From: Patescibacteria group bacterium
GTDB lineage: Bacteria > Patescibacteriota > Patescibacteriia > UBA11705 > JABHMO01
Assembly: GCA_018818405.1 (NCBI GenBank)
Contig: JAHIRY010000010.1
Coordinates: 1-36,038, forward strand
DNA: 36,038 nt
Direction of reading: 5' to 3'
Under the pieces are notes generated by a model. That model did not search any database and had not been told where the DNA came from. It worked only from the letters and a program-made list of their open reading frames with translations. Made by a program: the position numbers and the translations under genes. This document shows positions 25,101 to 34,244 of this stretch, piece after piece (position 1 is the first letter of the stretch; each line of letters opens with the position of its first letter).

Positions 25101-27077
25101 ATGATGATTCCGGAAAAACAAAATTTCATTCCGCCTTCAAGGTTTGATTTCAAAAACAAACTTTATGTTCTGGCTAAAATTTTTTTGATTCCAGTAAAAT
25201 TACTGCCGTATTTTTTGTTTGGATTTTTGTTTCTGGCGGTTGTCGCTGTCTTGGTCGGAGTTTTGTCGCTCTTGCCGTATTTTGTTCCCTTGAAAGCCGT
25301 TTACACCGAAAGTCTGGCCGGACAAGCGCATTTAAATTCAGCTGAAGCGTTTATCCGAACGCAAAAATTCAGCTCGGCCGGTGAAGAATTGGGATTGGCG
25401 GAAAAAAGTTTTTCCGACGCGCGGATCAATTTGTTGCTGGTGGAAAAAGCGGTAATTTTTAAAAATGAATATTTGAGCAATCAGCTTTCAGTCGCGAACA
25501 ATATATTGTTTATCGGCGAGAATCTGTCGCGGTCATTGAAACAAATCACGGGAATCGGTCAACAAGTCCTTGATATTTTGCAAACGGAAAATATCAGTTT
25601 CAGCAAAATAACCGGCGAACAAAAAGTTCAAGTTCTTTCCATAATCACGAATTCGATCAATGAATTGGAATCCCTGGAAAAAGATTTTGCCGAGGCTGAC
25701 GATCGATTGGGGGAAATCAGCCGGCTTCATCCGCTGTTTGTGTTCAATTCCGCGTTAGAACCCCTGCAGGAAAGAATTCCGCAATTGCGGCAGAGCATGC
25801 AAGGAATTGTGACAGTCGGAAAAATGCTGCCAGCCTTTGCCGGATATCCGAAGGAAATCACTTATTTGCTTTTGATGGAAAACAACAGGGAAATGCGTCC
25901 GAGCGGCGGATTTATCGGCACTTACGGAATTCTGGATATTAAAAACGCGAATATTGAAAAAATTTTCACTGACAACAGCTACAATCTGGATGTGCTGGCT
26001 GAACCGTATTTGAATATTCCCGCGCCCGAGCCGATCCGAACCTACATGAAACAGGAGAAATGGTTTTTTCGCGATTCGAATTGGTGGCCGGATTTTCCGA
26101 CTTCAGCGCAAAAAGCGGAATTCTTTTATAGTGAAGAAGGCGGAGGCGAAGTCGATGGCGTGATCGCTTTTACGCCGACCGTTCTCGAAGAAATTTTAGG
26201 CGTACTCGGAGAATTTTCCATTGACGGATTGACATTCAACAAAGCGAATTTCTGGGATCAGCTGGAATATCAGGTGGAATACGGTTATTACAAGCAGGGA
26301 ATTCCGGTGGAAGAACGAAAAGACATTATCGGCGATTTGGGGCGGGCGATCATGGCTCGATTGTATGAACTGCCGATGAATCAATGGCCGGCGCTGATCA
26401 ATGTTGTTCGAACGCAAACCGAGGAAAAGCAAATATTATTGTATTTCAATGATCCGGCGCTGCAAGCGTTGGCAATGGAAAATGATCTGGCCGGCGAAGT
26501 GAAAGATTTTTCCGGCGATTATCTCATGCTGGTTGACGCGAATTTGGCTGCCTTGAAAACCGATTCGGTGATGGACAGAACTTTGCGTTATAGTGTGACT
26601 GAAAATGATAATGGGGATTTCATTGCCGAAGCGCGCGTGAATTATCAAAACCTCGGGGACTTTACCTGGAAGACGACGCGCTACCGCAGTTACACTCGGC
26701 TCTACGCGCCCGAATCGAGCGAATTGCTTTCAATGAAAATCGGCAACAAAGAAATCAAAAAAGAAGATGTGGATATTTACAATGAATTCGGAAAAATCGC
26801 GTTTGGAATTTTTTTCGAAGTTGAACCGAAAACATCAAAAGAAGTCGTGTGGCGCTACAAATTGCCGGCAAAAGTGGTTGAAAAAATAAAAGCCGGCGAA
26901 TATAATCTCTTGGTTCAAAAGCAGGCCGGCATTCCGAAAATAAATCTTCAGCTGGAGATGAATTTCAAGCAACGAATAATAAACAAAGAAAATATTTCTT
27001 TTGTCATTGATTCTCAAAAGGCAAAACACGCCGAGGTTCTAACGAGAGACAAGAGTTATTCGATTTCACTGGAATAA
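25101..27077 (+). CDS. DUF4012 envelope protein
   Basis: 658 residues. Cytoplasmic N-tail, one strong membrane helix (about 36-62), then a large extracytoplasmic part. The DUF4012 signature is clear: LLLMENNREMRPSGGFIGTYG near 255-275 and FFRDSNWWPDFPTSAQKAEFF further on, followed by beta-rich sequence. The region between helix and signature is helical. DUF4012 proteins occur in Patescibacteria and Actinobacteria, often beside polysaccharide genes; function unknown. Here the three upstream glycosyltransferases suggest a part in assembling or anchoring a surface glycan. Start 25101 or the adjacent ATG 25104. Confidence 0.9.
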   Translation: MMIPEKQNFIPPSRFDFKNKLYVLAKIFLIPVKLLPYFLFGFLFLAVVAVLVGVLSLLPYFVPLKAVYTESLAGQAHLNSAEAFIRTQKFSSAGEELGLAEKSFSDARINLLLVEKAVIFKNEYLSNQLSVANNILFIGENLSRSLKQITGIGQQVLDILQTENISFSKITGEQKVQVLSIITNSINELESLEKDFAEADDRLGEISRLHPLFVFNSALEPLQERIPQLRQSMQGIVTVGKMLPAFAGYPKEITYLLLMENNREMRPSGGFIGTYGILDIKNANIEKIFTDNSYNLDVLAEPYLNIPAPEPIRTYMKQEKWFFRDSNWWPDFPTSAQKAEFFYSEEGGGEVDGVIAFTPTVLEEILGVLGEFSIDGLTFNKANFWDQLEYQVEYGYYKQGIPVEERKDIIGDLGRAIMARLYELPMNQWPALINVVRTQTEEKQILLYFNDPALQALAMENDLAGEVKDFSGDYLMLVDANLAALKTDSVMDRTLRYSVTENDNGDFIAEARVNYQNLGDFTWKTTRYRSYTRLYAPESSELLSMKIGNKEIKKEDVDIYNEFGKIAFGIFFEVEPKTSKEVVWRYKLPAKVVEKIKAGEYNLLVQKQAGIPKINLQLEMNFKQRIINKENISFVIDSQKAKHAEVLTRDKSYSISLE

Positions 27078-27154
27078 TTGCAGGAAATGACGCCAAATTG
27101 TTGTAAGGCCAATGTTTTTTAATTTTGCCTGCATATATTCAAAATATCCTGATA

Positions 27155-27184
27155 AAATCCTCGAAAAGCGAGGATTTTTTTAAT
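27155..27184 (+). terminator. Intrinsic terminator between the DUF4012 gene and dnaE
   Basis: AAATCCTCG / CGAGGATTT, loop AAAAG, then a T-run. Confidence 0.85.
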
Positions 27185-27206
27185 GTTTTTATATTTTCTC
27201 TTCATG

Positions 27207-27215
27207 TGCTAAAAT
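27207..27215 (+). promoter_or_regulatory. Extended -10 promoter for dnaE
   Basis: TGC-TAAAAT about 23 bases before ATG 27239; no good -35. The spacing suggests a short leader. Confidence 0.4.
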
Positions 27216-27238
27216 GTCCGTATTAAATCAACTTCTCT

Positions 27239-30200
27239 ATGAAATACACTCCATTGCATGTTCACAGCCACTACAGCCTGCTGGACGGATTGTCAAAGCT
27301 GGAAGATCTGGTGCAAAAAGCAAAGGATGAGGGAATGACCGCGATTGCGCTCACCGACCATGGAGTAATGCATGGAGCGATTGAGTTTTATCAGAAATGC
27401 CGGGCCGCCGGCATAAAACCGATTATCGGCGTGGAAGCTTATATTGTGGAAGACAGAAAAAAGAAAGTCGCCTCCGAAGAAGAGCGTTTTCATCTGATCT
27501 TGCTGGCAAAAAATTATGAAGGCTACAAAAATTTGATCAAGCTGACTTCCATCGCGCATCTCGAAGGATTTTATTACAAACCGAGAATCGACTGGGAAAT
27601 TCTACGGCAATACAGCGGCGGAATTGTTTGCACTTCCGCTTGTCTGCAGGGAGAAGTGTCTCGCGCCATATTAAAAGGCTGGAATGATGAAAAAATCGAC
27701 GAAGTGATCGCCCGATATATTGAAGTTTTCGGCAGAGAAAATTTTTATCTGGAAGTCCAGCATCATCCGAATCTGCCTGACCAGAAAAAAGTAAACGATA
27801 AAATTTTCGAAATGGGAAAAAGATTGGAAATTCCGATAGTCGCAACCAATGACACTCATTATGTGAATTCCGAAGACGCGGAAGCGCATGATATTTTGAT
27901 CTGCCTGCAGACAAAGAAAACAATCAACGAACCTAACAGAATGTCATATCTGGGCGAGGATTTTTCTCTGCACACTTGCGCGCAAATGTCTGATATATTT
28001 CGCGGCAATCCGGAAGTTCTGGAGAATACGAATAAAATCGCGGAGCAATGCGATCTGGAAATTCCGCTCGGACAAATTCAATTGCCATACTTTGAAGTTC
28101 CCGCCGGATTAACTGATTTTGAATATCTGAGAAATCTTTGTTATGAAAATATTCAACCGCGTTTCAACTTTGATTTTAAAAAAGAAAATTTGAGCGAAAC
28201 GGAAAAAGTAGTGATTGAACGACTTGAATATGAATTGGAGATAATTAAAAATACCGGCTATGCTTCTTATTTTTTAATTGTTCAGGACTTTATCAATTGG
28301 GCGAAGAACAATGGAGTTGTAGTCGGACCGGGCCGCGGTTCCGCCGCCGGAAGTTTGGTCGCGTATCTTGTCAGCATTACCAATCTCGATCCGCTCAAAT
28401 ACGATCTTTTGTTTGAAAGATTTTTAAATCCCGCCCGCGTATCCATGCCTGATATTGATACTGATTTTGCGGATGTTCGGCGCGATGAAGTTTTGAAATA
28501 TGTGGAACAAAAATACGGCAAAGATCATGTGGCGCAAATTATCACTTTCGGGACAATGGCCGCGCGCGCCGCTGTTCGCGATGTGGGACGAGTCCTGGAA
28601 ATGCCGTACAGCTTTTGCGATCAAATATCAAAATTGCTGCCGGGCAACATGAAATTGCATGACGCTGTCACTCGCGTGGCTGAAGTGAAAGAACTTTACG
28701 ACAAAAATCCTGACGCAAAAAGAATAATTGATTTCGCGAAAAAACTCGAAGGTGTCGCCCGTCACGCTTCCACTCACGCCTGCGGCGTTGTGATCAGTCA
28801 GAAACCGCTGGATGAATATTGTCCCTGCCAGTTTTCGCGGGACAAGGAAGACGCCATTGTCACGCAATATTCTCTTCATCCGATCGAAGATCTCGGACTT
28901 TTGAAAATGGACTTTTTGGGTTTGAAAAATTTGACGATCATTGAAACCGCGGTAAATATCATTGAAAAAATTTACGGAAATAAAATAGAAATCGACGACA
29001 TTACTCTGGAAGATGAAAAAGCGTACAAACTTTTTCAAGACGGATTGACCACCGGCGTTTTTCAATTTGAATCCAGCGGAATGAAACGATATTTAAAGCA
29101 ATTGGCTCCTTCAAACATTGAAGATTTGATCGCCATGGTGGCGCTCTACCGTCCGGGTCCGATGGATCTGATTCCCGATTACATTGAGAGAAAACACGGC
29201 CGTCAAAAAGTCGAATATGTTCATCCGAAGCTGGAGAGCAGTCTGGCGAAAACTTTCGGCATTGCCATTTATCAGGAACAAGTAATGCAAATCGCCCGCG
29301 ATCTTGCCGGCTTTTCACTCGGCGAAGCTGATGTCCTGCGCAAAGCCATGGGAAAAAAGAACGCAGAACTTTTGGCCGAACAAAAAGAAAAATTCATCAA
29401 AGGCTGTATTTCTCAGGGAATAGACGCTGAAGTTTCAAAAAACATTTTTGCGTTTATCGAGCCTTTCGCCGGATACGGATTCAATCGCAGCCACGCCGCT
29501 TGTTATGCTTTTATCGCTTATCAAACTTCATTTTTAAAAGCGAATTATCCGGCGGAATTCATGGCCGCGCTGCTGACCGCCGATCATGACAATATGGAGC
29601 GCGTTGCCATTGAAATAGATGAATGCCGAAAAATGGGAATTGAAATTTTGCCTCCGAGCATCAATGAAAGTTATACGACATTTACGGTTGTCGCTGATTC
29701 GGTGAAGAGCGGAACTCCGCGCATTCGTTTCGGATTGAACGCGATCCGCAATGTCGGACAAAATGTGGTGAAATCGATTATTCATGAAAGAAAGCAAAAC
29801 GGCGCCTACGAAAATTTGGAAGATTTTCTCGGCCGTCTCACCAGCAAAGATTTAAACAAAAAATCATTGGAAGGATTGATAAAAAGCGGAGCGCTCGATA
29901 TTTTCGGCGAGCGAAATCAATTGATGGAAAGCATGGACAAGCTGATTTTGTATGTAAAAGAAATGGAACATTCCAGAAATATCAATCAGACGAGTTTGTT
30001 CGGTTCCGGAAGCGGAGCGGAATTATCCCCGCCGAGAATTCTTTTGCGCGAAGAATCGCCGGCAAAAAAATCTTTGCTTTTGTCGTGGGAAAGAGAATTT
30101 CTCGGACTGTATGTGTCCGAACATCCGTTCAGTCTTTTTGAAAAAAAATTGGCTGAAGTAATTTTGCCGCTGATTCGGCTGAAAGAAATTTTCGATGAAG

Positions 30201-30781
30201 AGCGGATTGTCCGCGTCGGCGGAATTGTGAGAAGCATGAAAAAGATCATGACAAAAAAAGGCGATCCAATGCTTTTCGTCATGCTGGAAGATGGAATAAC
30301 TTCCGTGGAAATTTTGGTTTTTCCCAGATTGTACAAAGAACAGGAATCTCTGTGGAAAGAAGAAAAAATCGTGGTGATCGAAGGAACGGTTTCGCTCAAA
30401 GACGGAGAACAAAAAATTTTGTGCAACAAAGTCTGGGAGCTCGAGGAAAATAATTTTGACGAAGCGGTGCGCGCGATCGCCAATTCGCCGTTTCAGGAAA
30501 ACAATCGCCGGAAATTTTGGAACAAAGAAAAAACAGCCATTGAAAAGAAAACAAAACCCGGCGCAGTCACCATCAATTATCCGATCGGCGCGACCAAGGC
30601 GACAGCTGACAAAATAAAAATGTTTTTCATGACAATTCCCGGAAACGACCAAGTCTTCCTGAAAATTCAGGACAAATTGATAAAAACCGATTTTTTGATC
30701 AATGTAAATGAAGACACCGCGCGCCAGCTGGAATCAATCCTGGGCAGGGGAGCGATCGGCGGGAAAAAAGACGGCGAATAG
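27239..30781 (+). CDS. dnaE: DNA polymerase III alpha subunit
   Basis: 1180 residues; the replicative polymerase. N-terminal PHP domain with HVHSH at 7-11, ALTDHG and GVEAY, whose metal-binding residues look intact, so an intrinsic 3'-5' exonuclease is possible (E. coli DnaE has lost it). The palm carries PDIDTDF at 404-410 with catalytic Asp405 and Asp407. Then thumb and fingers, a helix-hairpin-helix region, and a C-terminal OB fold (RIVRVGGIVRSMKKIMTKKG onward). The extreme C-terminus is short and carries no obvious clamp-binding sequence that I can identify. Full length for DnaE1. Has its own promoter and terminator. Confidence 0.98.
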   Translation: MKYTPLHVHSHYSLLDGLSKLEDLVQKAKDEGMTAIALTDHGVMHGAIEFYQKCRAAGIKPIIGVEAYIVEDRKKKVASEEERFHLILLAKNYEGYKNLIKLTSIAHLEGFYYKPRIDWEILRQYSGGIVCTSACLQGEVSRAILKGWNDEKIDEVIARYIEVFGRENFYLEVQHHPNLPDQKKVNDKIFEMGKRLEIPIVATNDTHYVNSEDAEAHDILICLQTKKTINEPNRMSYLGEDFSLHTCAQMSDIFRGNPEVLENTNKIAEQCDLEIPLGQIQLPYFEVPAGLTDFEYLRNLCYENIQPRFNFDFKKENLSETEKVVIERLEYELEIIKNTGYASYFLIVQDFINWAKNNGVVVGPGRGSAAGSLVAYLVSITNLDPLKYDLLFERFLNPARVSMPDIDTDFADVRRDEVLKYVEQKYGKDHVAQIITFGTMAARAAVRDVGRVLEMPYSFCDQISKLLPGNMKLHDAVTRVAEVKELYDKNPDAKRIIDFAKKLEGVARHASTHACGVVISQKPLDEYCPCQFSRDKEDAIVTQYSLHPIEDLGLLKMDFLGLKNLTIIETAVNIIEKIYGNKIEIDDITLEDEKAYKLFQDGLTTGVFQFESSGMKRYLKQLAPSNIEDLIAMVALYRPGPMDLIPDYIERKHGRQKVEYVHPKLESSLAKTFGIAIYQEQVMQIARDLAGFSLGEADVLRKAMGKKNAELLAEQKEKFIKGCISQGIDAEVSKNIFAFIEPFAGYGFNRSHAACYAFIAYQTSFLKANYPAEFMAALLTADHDNMERVAIEIDECRKMGIEILPPSINESYTTFTVVADSVKSGTPRIRFGLNAIRNVGQNVVKSIIHERKQNGAYENLEDFLGRLTSKDLNKKSLEGLIKSGALDIFGERNQLMESMDKLILYVKEMEHSRNINQTSLFGSGSGAELSPPRILLREESPAKKSLLLSWEREFLGLYVSEHPFSLFEKKLAEVILPLIRLKEIFDEERIVRVGGIVRSMKKIMTKKGDPMLFVMLEDGITSVEILVFPRLYKEQESLWKEEKIVVIEGTVSLKDGEQKILCNKVWELEENNFDEAVRAIANSPFQENNRRKFWNKEKTAIEKKTKPGAVTINYPIGATKATADKIKMFFMTIPGNDQVFLKIQDKLIKTDFLINVNEDTARQLESILGRGAIGGKKDGE

Positions 30782-30827
30782 CGCGCGTTTAATTTTGCCA
30801 ACGAAAAAAATTTTTGAATAAAAAAAA

Positions 30828-30853
30828 CGGGATTCTCATCCCCGATTTTTTTT
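30828..30853 (+). terminator. Intrinsic terminator after dnaE
   Basis: CGGGAT - TCTC - ATCCCCG (one bulged C) followed by ATTTTTTTT. Confidence 0.8.
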
Positions 30854-30917
30854 CCTGTAAGTTTTGTTGTTATCGATAAAAGCAGTTAGCCAACTGATTT
30901 GTGAATGAAAAGATTCA

Positions 30918-32048
30918 TTAAATATTTTTTTCTTTAACGATTAATTTCAATTCGTCGACGATCATATTGATCAATTCTTTTGCTTTTCGTTCATTTATCG
31001 CTTTTTTGTGATTCCAGTCGAGTCCGGGCCGGTCGTTTCCTTCGATGAAATACAGGTTGCCGCTGTCGCTTCGAATAAAATCCAGCGCGTATAGCGAATG
31101 TTTCAGATTTAATTTTTTCTTCAAACTTTTAATTATTTTCCCGGTCATTGCCAGCACTTCTCTCGGGATCTCGTTTATGGGAATGTAAATCAAATCTCCG
31201 CCTTGATGTTCATTGCATTTGAAACTTCCTTTTTTTGCGATTCTTATGTATGTTTGTATTATTTCATCATTCAGAACAATTACCCGCAAATCAATAAGTC
31301 CGCCGGATTTTCCGAAAACAAATCCGTCATTGCAATCAATGAACGGTTGCATAATGTAGGATGATATTTTTTTTCTTTTTTTATCGGATTCAAATTGCCG
31401 AGTGATTTCATCTCCGTTCGCAATGCCTGACTTGTCAAAGTTTACTTTAAATATTTTAAGACCGCTGGATCCGGTTTTATCTTTGATTATGTAGCTGCCG
31501 TTAAAATCATTTTTGTATTTGCTTTTTTTTAGTAATGAATCCATTTCGCCTTTTGCAGTGTTTACTTCGCGCGCCGAGAGATTTTTCACTTCCACCGTGG
31601 GAATGGCAAATTCTTTGAAATGTTTGTAAGTGTTCAGTTTATTTTGAAAAATATCTTTTAATCGTTGATTGTTGAAAAGATAAATGGATTTTGAATCAGT
31701 CAGCAATTTGAGTTTCAGTTTTTGCTTTTGAGTCGTTGGCGTGAATTTATATAAAAATATTTTTGAATGCGCTTTGCCGCAATTTCTTTTCCAGCCCTTG
31801 TCGTATGTCCAGAAACTTTGGAAAAGACCTTCTCCTATAATATCATCGGAAGTGGCGAAAGCGGCCTTGATTCCCATCTTTTTGCATCTCGATAAGAAAT
31901 ATCGATAGCTGTCATTGTAAATTTCATTTTTGCTGTTGGCGGAAAAGGGGACAGCTTCTTTGTAATTGCCGTTTCTTGCGCTTTTTGCGATCGCGCCCGA
32001 GTAGGCGACAATTAAATCAAAGATTGTTGTGTTGTCAGCGTCTGTCAT
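30918..32048 (-). CDS. ATP-grasp ligase-like protein, unknown substrate
   Basis: 376 residues. The C-terminal two thirds has the ATP-grasp pattern: SYIIKDKTGSSGLKIFKV (nucleotide-binding Lys and Gly-rich loop), IDLRVIVLNDEIIQTYIRIAKKG, a GGDLIYIP strand, and the Mg site ALDFI...YFIEGNDRPGLDW (Glu and Asn). This resembles RimK/GshB-type ligases that join an amino group to an acylphosphate. The N-terminal ~120 residues are not recognised. No precursor peptide or partner ligase gene is seen next to it. Could act in peptide, glutathione-like or cell-wall chemistry; the substrate is open. The helicase gene lies upstream on the same strand, 74 bases away. Confidence 0.75.
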   Translation of the reverse strand: MTDADNTTIFDLIVAYSGAIAKSARNGNYKEAVPFSANSKNEIYNDSYRYFLSRCKKMGIKAAFATSDDIIGEGLFQSFWTYDKGWKRNCGKAHSKIFLYKFTPTTQKQKLKLKLLTDSKSIYLFNNQRLKDIFQNKLNTYKHFKEFAIPTVEVKNLSAREVNTAKGEMDSLLKKSKYKNDFNGSYIIKDKTGSSGLKIFKVNFDKSGIANGDEITRQFESDKKRKKISSYIMQPFIDCNDGFVFGKSGGLIDLRVIVLNDEIIQTYIRIAKKGSFKCNEHQGGDLIYIPINEIPREVLAMTGKIIKSLKKKLNLKHSLYALDFIRSDSGNLYFIEGNDRPGLDWNHKKAINERKAKELINMIVDELKLIVKEKNI

Positions 32049-32122
32049 TGTTTGGCTGTAAATAATTATGGTTTAATCGCCTGGTTGCAATTCAAAATTT
32101 GGCGCGAGTAAAATCCTTCGCT

Positions 32123-33421
32123 TTACCATTTTTTTGGACTGCGTTTGAATCTGTTTCCCGATTTTGCGTTTTTGGAAAAATAATTTTTATTTTTTGATGC
32201 GGGAAAAGATTTATGTTTAAATCCGGCATTGTTGCCGAAAGGTTTCTGCGGCAATGGTCTGGCTGACGGACCGACTGCGTTTTTCGCGGTTTCTGAATGA
32301 AATGAATGATCCATGATCGGTATTTTCTGTCCTATCAATGTCTCAATATCTCTGAGAAAATTTCTTTCATCAGCCGCGCAAAATGAAAATGCCGTTCCCT
32401 CGGCGCCCGCTCGCGCGGTTCTTCCGATTCTGTGAATATAACTTTCCGCTTCGTTTGGCAGTTCAAAATTTATAACATGCGAGATATTATCAATATCAAT
32501 TCCTCTGGCGGCAATATCGGTCGCGACCAATATTTTAATTCTGCCGGTTTTGAAATCATGAATCGCTTTGGTTCTCGCGTTTTGCGATTTATTTCCGTGA
32601 ATCGCGGTGGCTGATATCTTGTTTTTGCTGAGGAATATCGCCACTTTATTCGCTTTGTGTTTTGTTCGAGTGAAAACCAAAACGCTGGCAAGATTTTTTT
32701 GCCGCAGGAGTTCGAGCAGGAGATTTCCTTTTGAAGATGAGTCAATGAAAAATACGTATTGTTTTATCCTCTCAACCGTCTTTGTTTCGGGAGCGACATC
32801 CACCTGAATCGGATTTTTCAACAGACTTTTTGCCAGGTTGTTGAACGGCGTTGACATTGTTGCCGAGAAAAATAATGATTGTTTTTGGGACGGCAATTTC
32901 GTGATGATTTTTTTGATATCAGGGAGAAAACCCATATCAAGCATTCTGTCCGCTTCATCCAAGACAAAAAATTCCACATTATCGAGATTGAGTCTTTTTT
33001 GCTGCAGCAAGTCCAGCAATCTGCCCGGAGTTGCCGCAAGAATATCAATTCCGCCGGACAATGCCTGCACCTGCCGTCCTTGTCGAACTCCTCCGAAAAT
33101 TACAGTGTGCCTAAAATTGAGAAATTCGCCGTACGCGGAAAAACTGTCTCCGATTTGCGCGGCCAGTTCTCTCGTCGGAGCGAGCACCAGAGCTTGAATT
33201 ACCCGCGGATGTTTTTCCGTCATCTTTTGCAATATCGGCAAAATAAAGGCCGCTGTTTTGCCAGTGCCCGTTTGCGCGATGCCGATCAGATCTTTGCCGG
33301 ACAATAGGCCGGGGATTGATTGTGCTTGGATGGGAGTGGGAATCGTATATCCTTGTTTTGCTATCGCTCTTTCGAGTTGAGGAATTAAATTCAGATCCTT
33401 AAATGATATTGTGTTTTCCAT
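32123..33421 (-). CDS. DEAD-box RNA helicase, RhlE-like
   Basis: 432 residues; unwinds RNA duplexes using ATP. Q motif (GYTIPTPIQAQSIP), Walker A AQTGTGKT, PTRELA, DEAD, SAT, then the C-terminal RecA domain with ARGIDI and HRIGRTARAG. The last ~55 residues are a basic, Asn/Lys/Ser-rich disordered tail typical of RNA-binding extensions in RhlE and CsdA. The gene has a consensus promoter and a ~150-base leader with a terminator-like hairpin, suggesting attenuation or cold-shock-type autoregulation. Confidence 0.95.
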   Translation of the reverse strand: MENTISFKDLNLIPQLERAIAKQGYTIPTPIQAQSIPGLLSGKDLIGIAQTGTGKTAAFILPILQKMTEKHPRVIQALVLAPTRELAAQIGDSFSAYGEFLNFRHTVIFGGVRQGRQVQALSGGIDILAATPGRLLDLLQQKRLNLDNVEFFVLDEADRMLDMGFLPDIKKIITKLPSQKQSLFFSATMSTPFNNLAKSLLKNPIQVDVAPETKTVERIKQYVFFIDSSSKGNLLLELLRQKNLASVLVFTRTKHKANKVAIFLSKNKISATAIHGNKSQNARTKAIHDFKTGRIKILVATDIAARGIDIDNISHVINFELPNEAESYIHRIGRTARAGAEGTAFSFCAADERNFLRDIETLIGQKIPIMDHSFHSETAKNAVGPSARPLPQKPFGNNAGFKHKSFPASKNKNYFSKNAKSGNRFKRSPKKW

Positions 33422-33496
33422 TATAGTTTAAAATAGTTCTTTGTTTATTAAATTTGCGTATATTATTGCACTGGAGGAGGGAAGTTTGCCTTTGCA

Positions 33497-33526
33497 TAAT
33501 AAAAGCATACTTTGAAATGGTATGCT
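33497..33526 (-). promoter_or_regulatory. Terminator-like hairpin in the helicase leader
   Basis: On the minus strand AGCATAC - 9-base loop - GTATGCT followed by TTTTATT, inside the predicted 5' untranslated leader of the DEAD-box helicase. It could work as an attenuator. A closely similar hairpin is found at 35047-35075. Confidence 0.5.
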
Positions 33527-33581
33527 AGTACAAGAAAGTTGGCTGTTTATGGTTGAACTTTTGTTCTTAACTTACGGAATA

Positions 33582-33610
33582 AATATAACAAATATACTGG
33601 GAAATGTCAA
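33582..33610 (-). promoter_or_regulatory. Promoter for the DEAD-box helicase
   Basis: Minus strand: perfect TTGACA (33610-33605), 17 bases, TATATT (33587-33582). Predicted start near 33575 gives a leader of about 150 bases. The rest of this 345-base gene-free stretch (33422-33766) holds the leader hairpin, a terminator and one direct repeat. Confidence 0.7.
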
Positions 33611-33684
33611 GCCCGGCTGCCATTTCCGTATCAAAAAGAGTTTTTGACGATTTTTTCTGAGCATCTGCGGCAATCCGTCAAAGA

Positions 33685-33713
33685 AAATAAAAAACGGAAT
33701 TTTTCGTCCGGTT
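33685..33713 (-). terminator. Terminator downstream of the MazG-like gene
   Basis: Minus strand AACCGGA - loop - TCCGTT (one bulged base) followed by a T-run. It lies ~55 bases past the stop codon and just beyond direct repeat A. Confidence 0.55.
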
Positions 33714-33728
33714 TTATGCGCTGTTTTA

Positions 33729-33763
33729 TGTTGACGGCGATATAATTAGTTAAGTGATGTAAA
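33729..33763 (+). repeat. Direct repeat A of the accessory islet
   Basis: Core TTGACGGCGATATAATTAG then TTAAGTGATGTAAA; matches 35369-35404 in the same orientation with one clear substitution in the core (A for T after TTA). It touches the 3' end of the MazG-like gene, and weaker similarity continues into the last codons. A terminator hairpin lies 20 bases to its left in both copies. Confidence 0.85.
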
Positions 33764-33766
33764 TTT

Positions 33767-34075
33767 CTATTTTTCTTTATTGATCCACTTTTTATTAATC
33801 GCTTCTTCTAAATCGATCCCGAGTAAATGCGCGTTAACTATTGCCATTCCCACGACATCCGCCAATTCCTTTGCTAATTCTTTTTTTGAAATTTCCTCAG
33901 GCACATGTTTTTCCGGGCGGCTTTTTTTCCTGTGAATTAACACGGCTTGGGCAAATTCACCGACTTCCTCATATAATTTCAACAACGCAAAATCTTCATC
34001 GATTTGTACATTGTATTTTTGTCCGTAGTCCATGGCATTTTCTATGACGCTCTGTTGTAATTCATTAAAATCCAT
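33767..34075 (-). CDS. MazG-like nucleotide pyrophosphohydrolase
   Basis: 102 residues, one all-helical MazG domain. KLYEEVGEFAQAV supplies the EExxE metal ligands, and KELAKELADVVGMAIVNAHLLGID the following E-x-x-D pair. Such enzymes hydrolyse NTPs or dNTPs, often damaged or alarmone nucleotides, to monophosphates. The gene is in an accessory islet beside Doc and Fic genes, so a stress or defence role is plausible; housekeeping sanitation is the alternative. Its stop codon is 3 bases from direct repeat A. Confidence 0.85.
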   Translation of the reverse strand: MDFNELQQSVIENAMDYGQKYNVQIDEDFALLKLYEEVGEFAQAVLIHRKKSRPEKHVPEEISKKELAKELADVVGMAIVNAHLLGIDLEEAINKKWINKEK

Positions 34076-34139
34076 AAAGTAAAATTAAAATTTATTTCAG
34101 CTAACGTTTCGCGTGTATGAGAAGTTTTTGTGGATGAAA

Positions 34140-34189
34140 TGAAACGAAAATTTGGGTGAAGTAAACGGGGAAAATTTTTTTTCGTTTCA
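34140..34189. repeat. Inverted repeat between doc and the MazG-like gene
   Basis: Perfect 11-bp arms TGAAACGAAAA (34140-34150) and TTTTCGTTTCA (34179-34189) with a 28-base spacer. No proper T-run on the minus strand, so not a convincing terminator for doc; could be a protein-binding site. Confidence 0.6.
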
Positions 34190-34244
34190 ATTAAAATCGT
34201 TTGGGGGCATTTTATTCGTCATTCAATATTTTTATTATTGGGGT

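Noticed and set aside
33731-33746. TTGACG and TATAAT in the direct repeat as a normal promoter
   Set aside because: Only 4 bases separate the two hexamers, far too close for a sigma-70-type promoter. The TATAAT alone could still be a -10.
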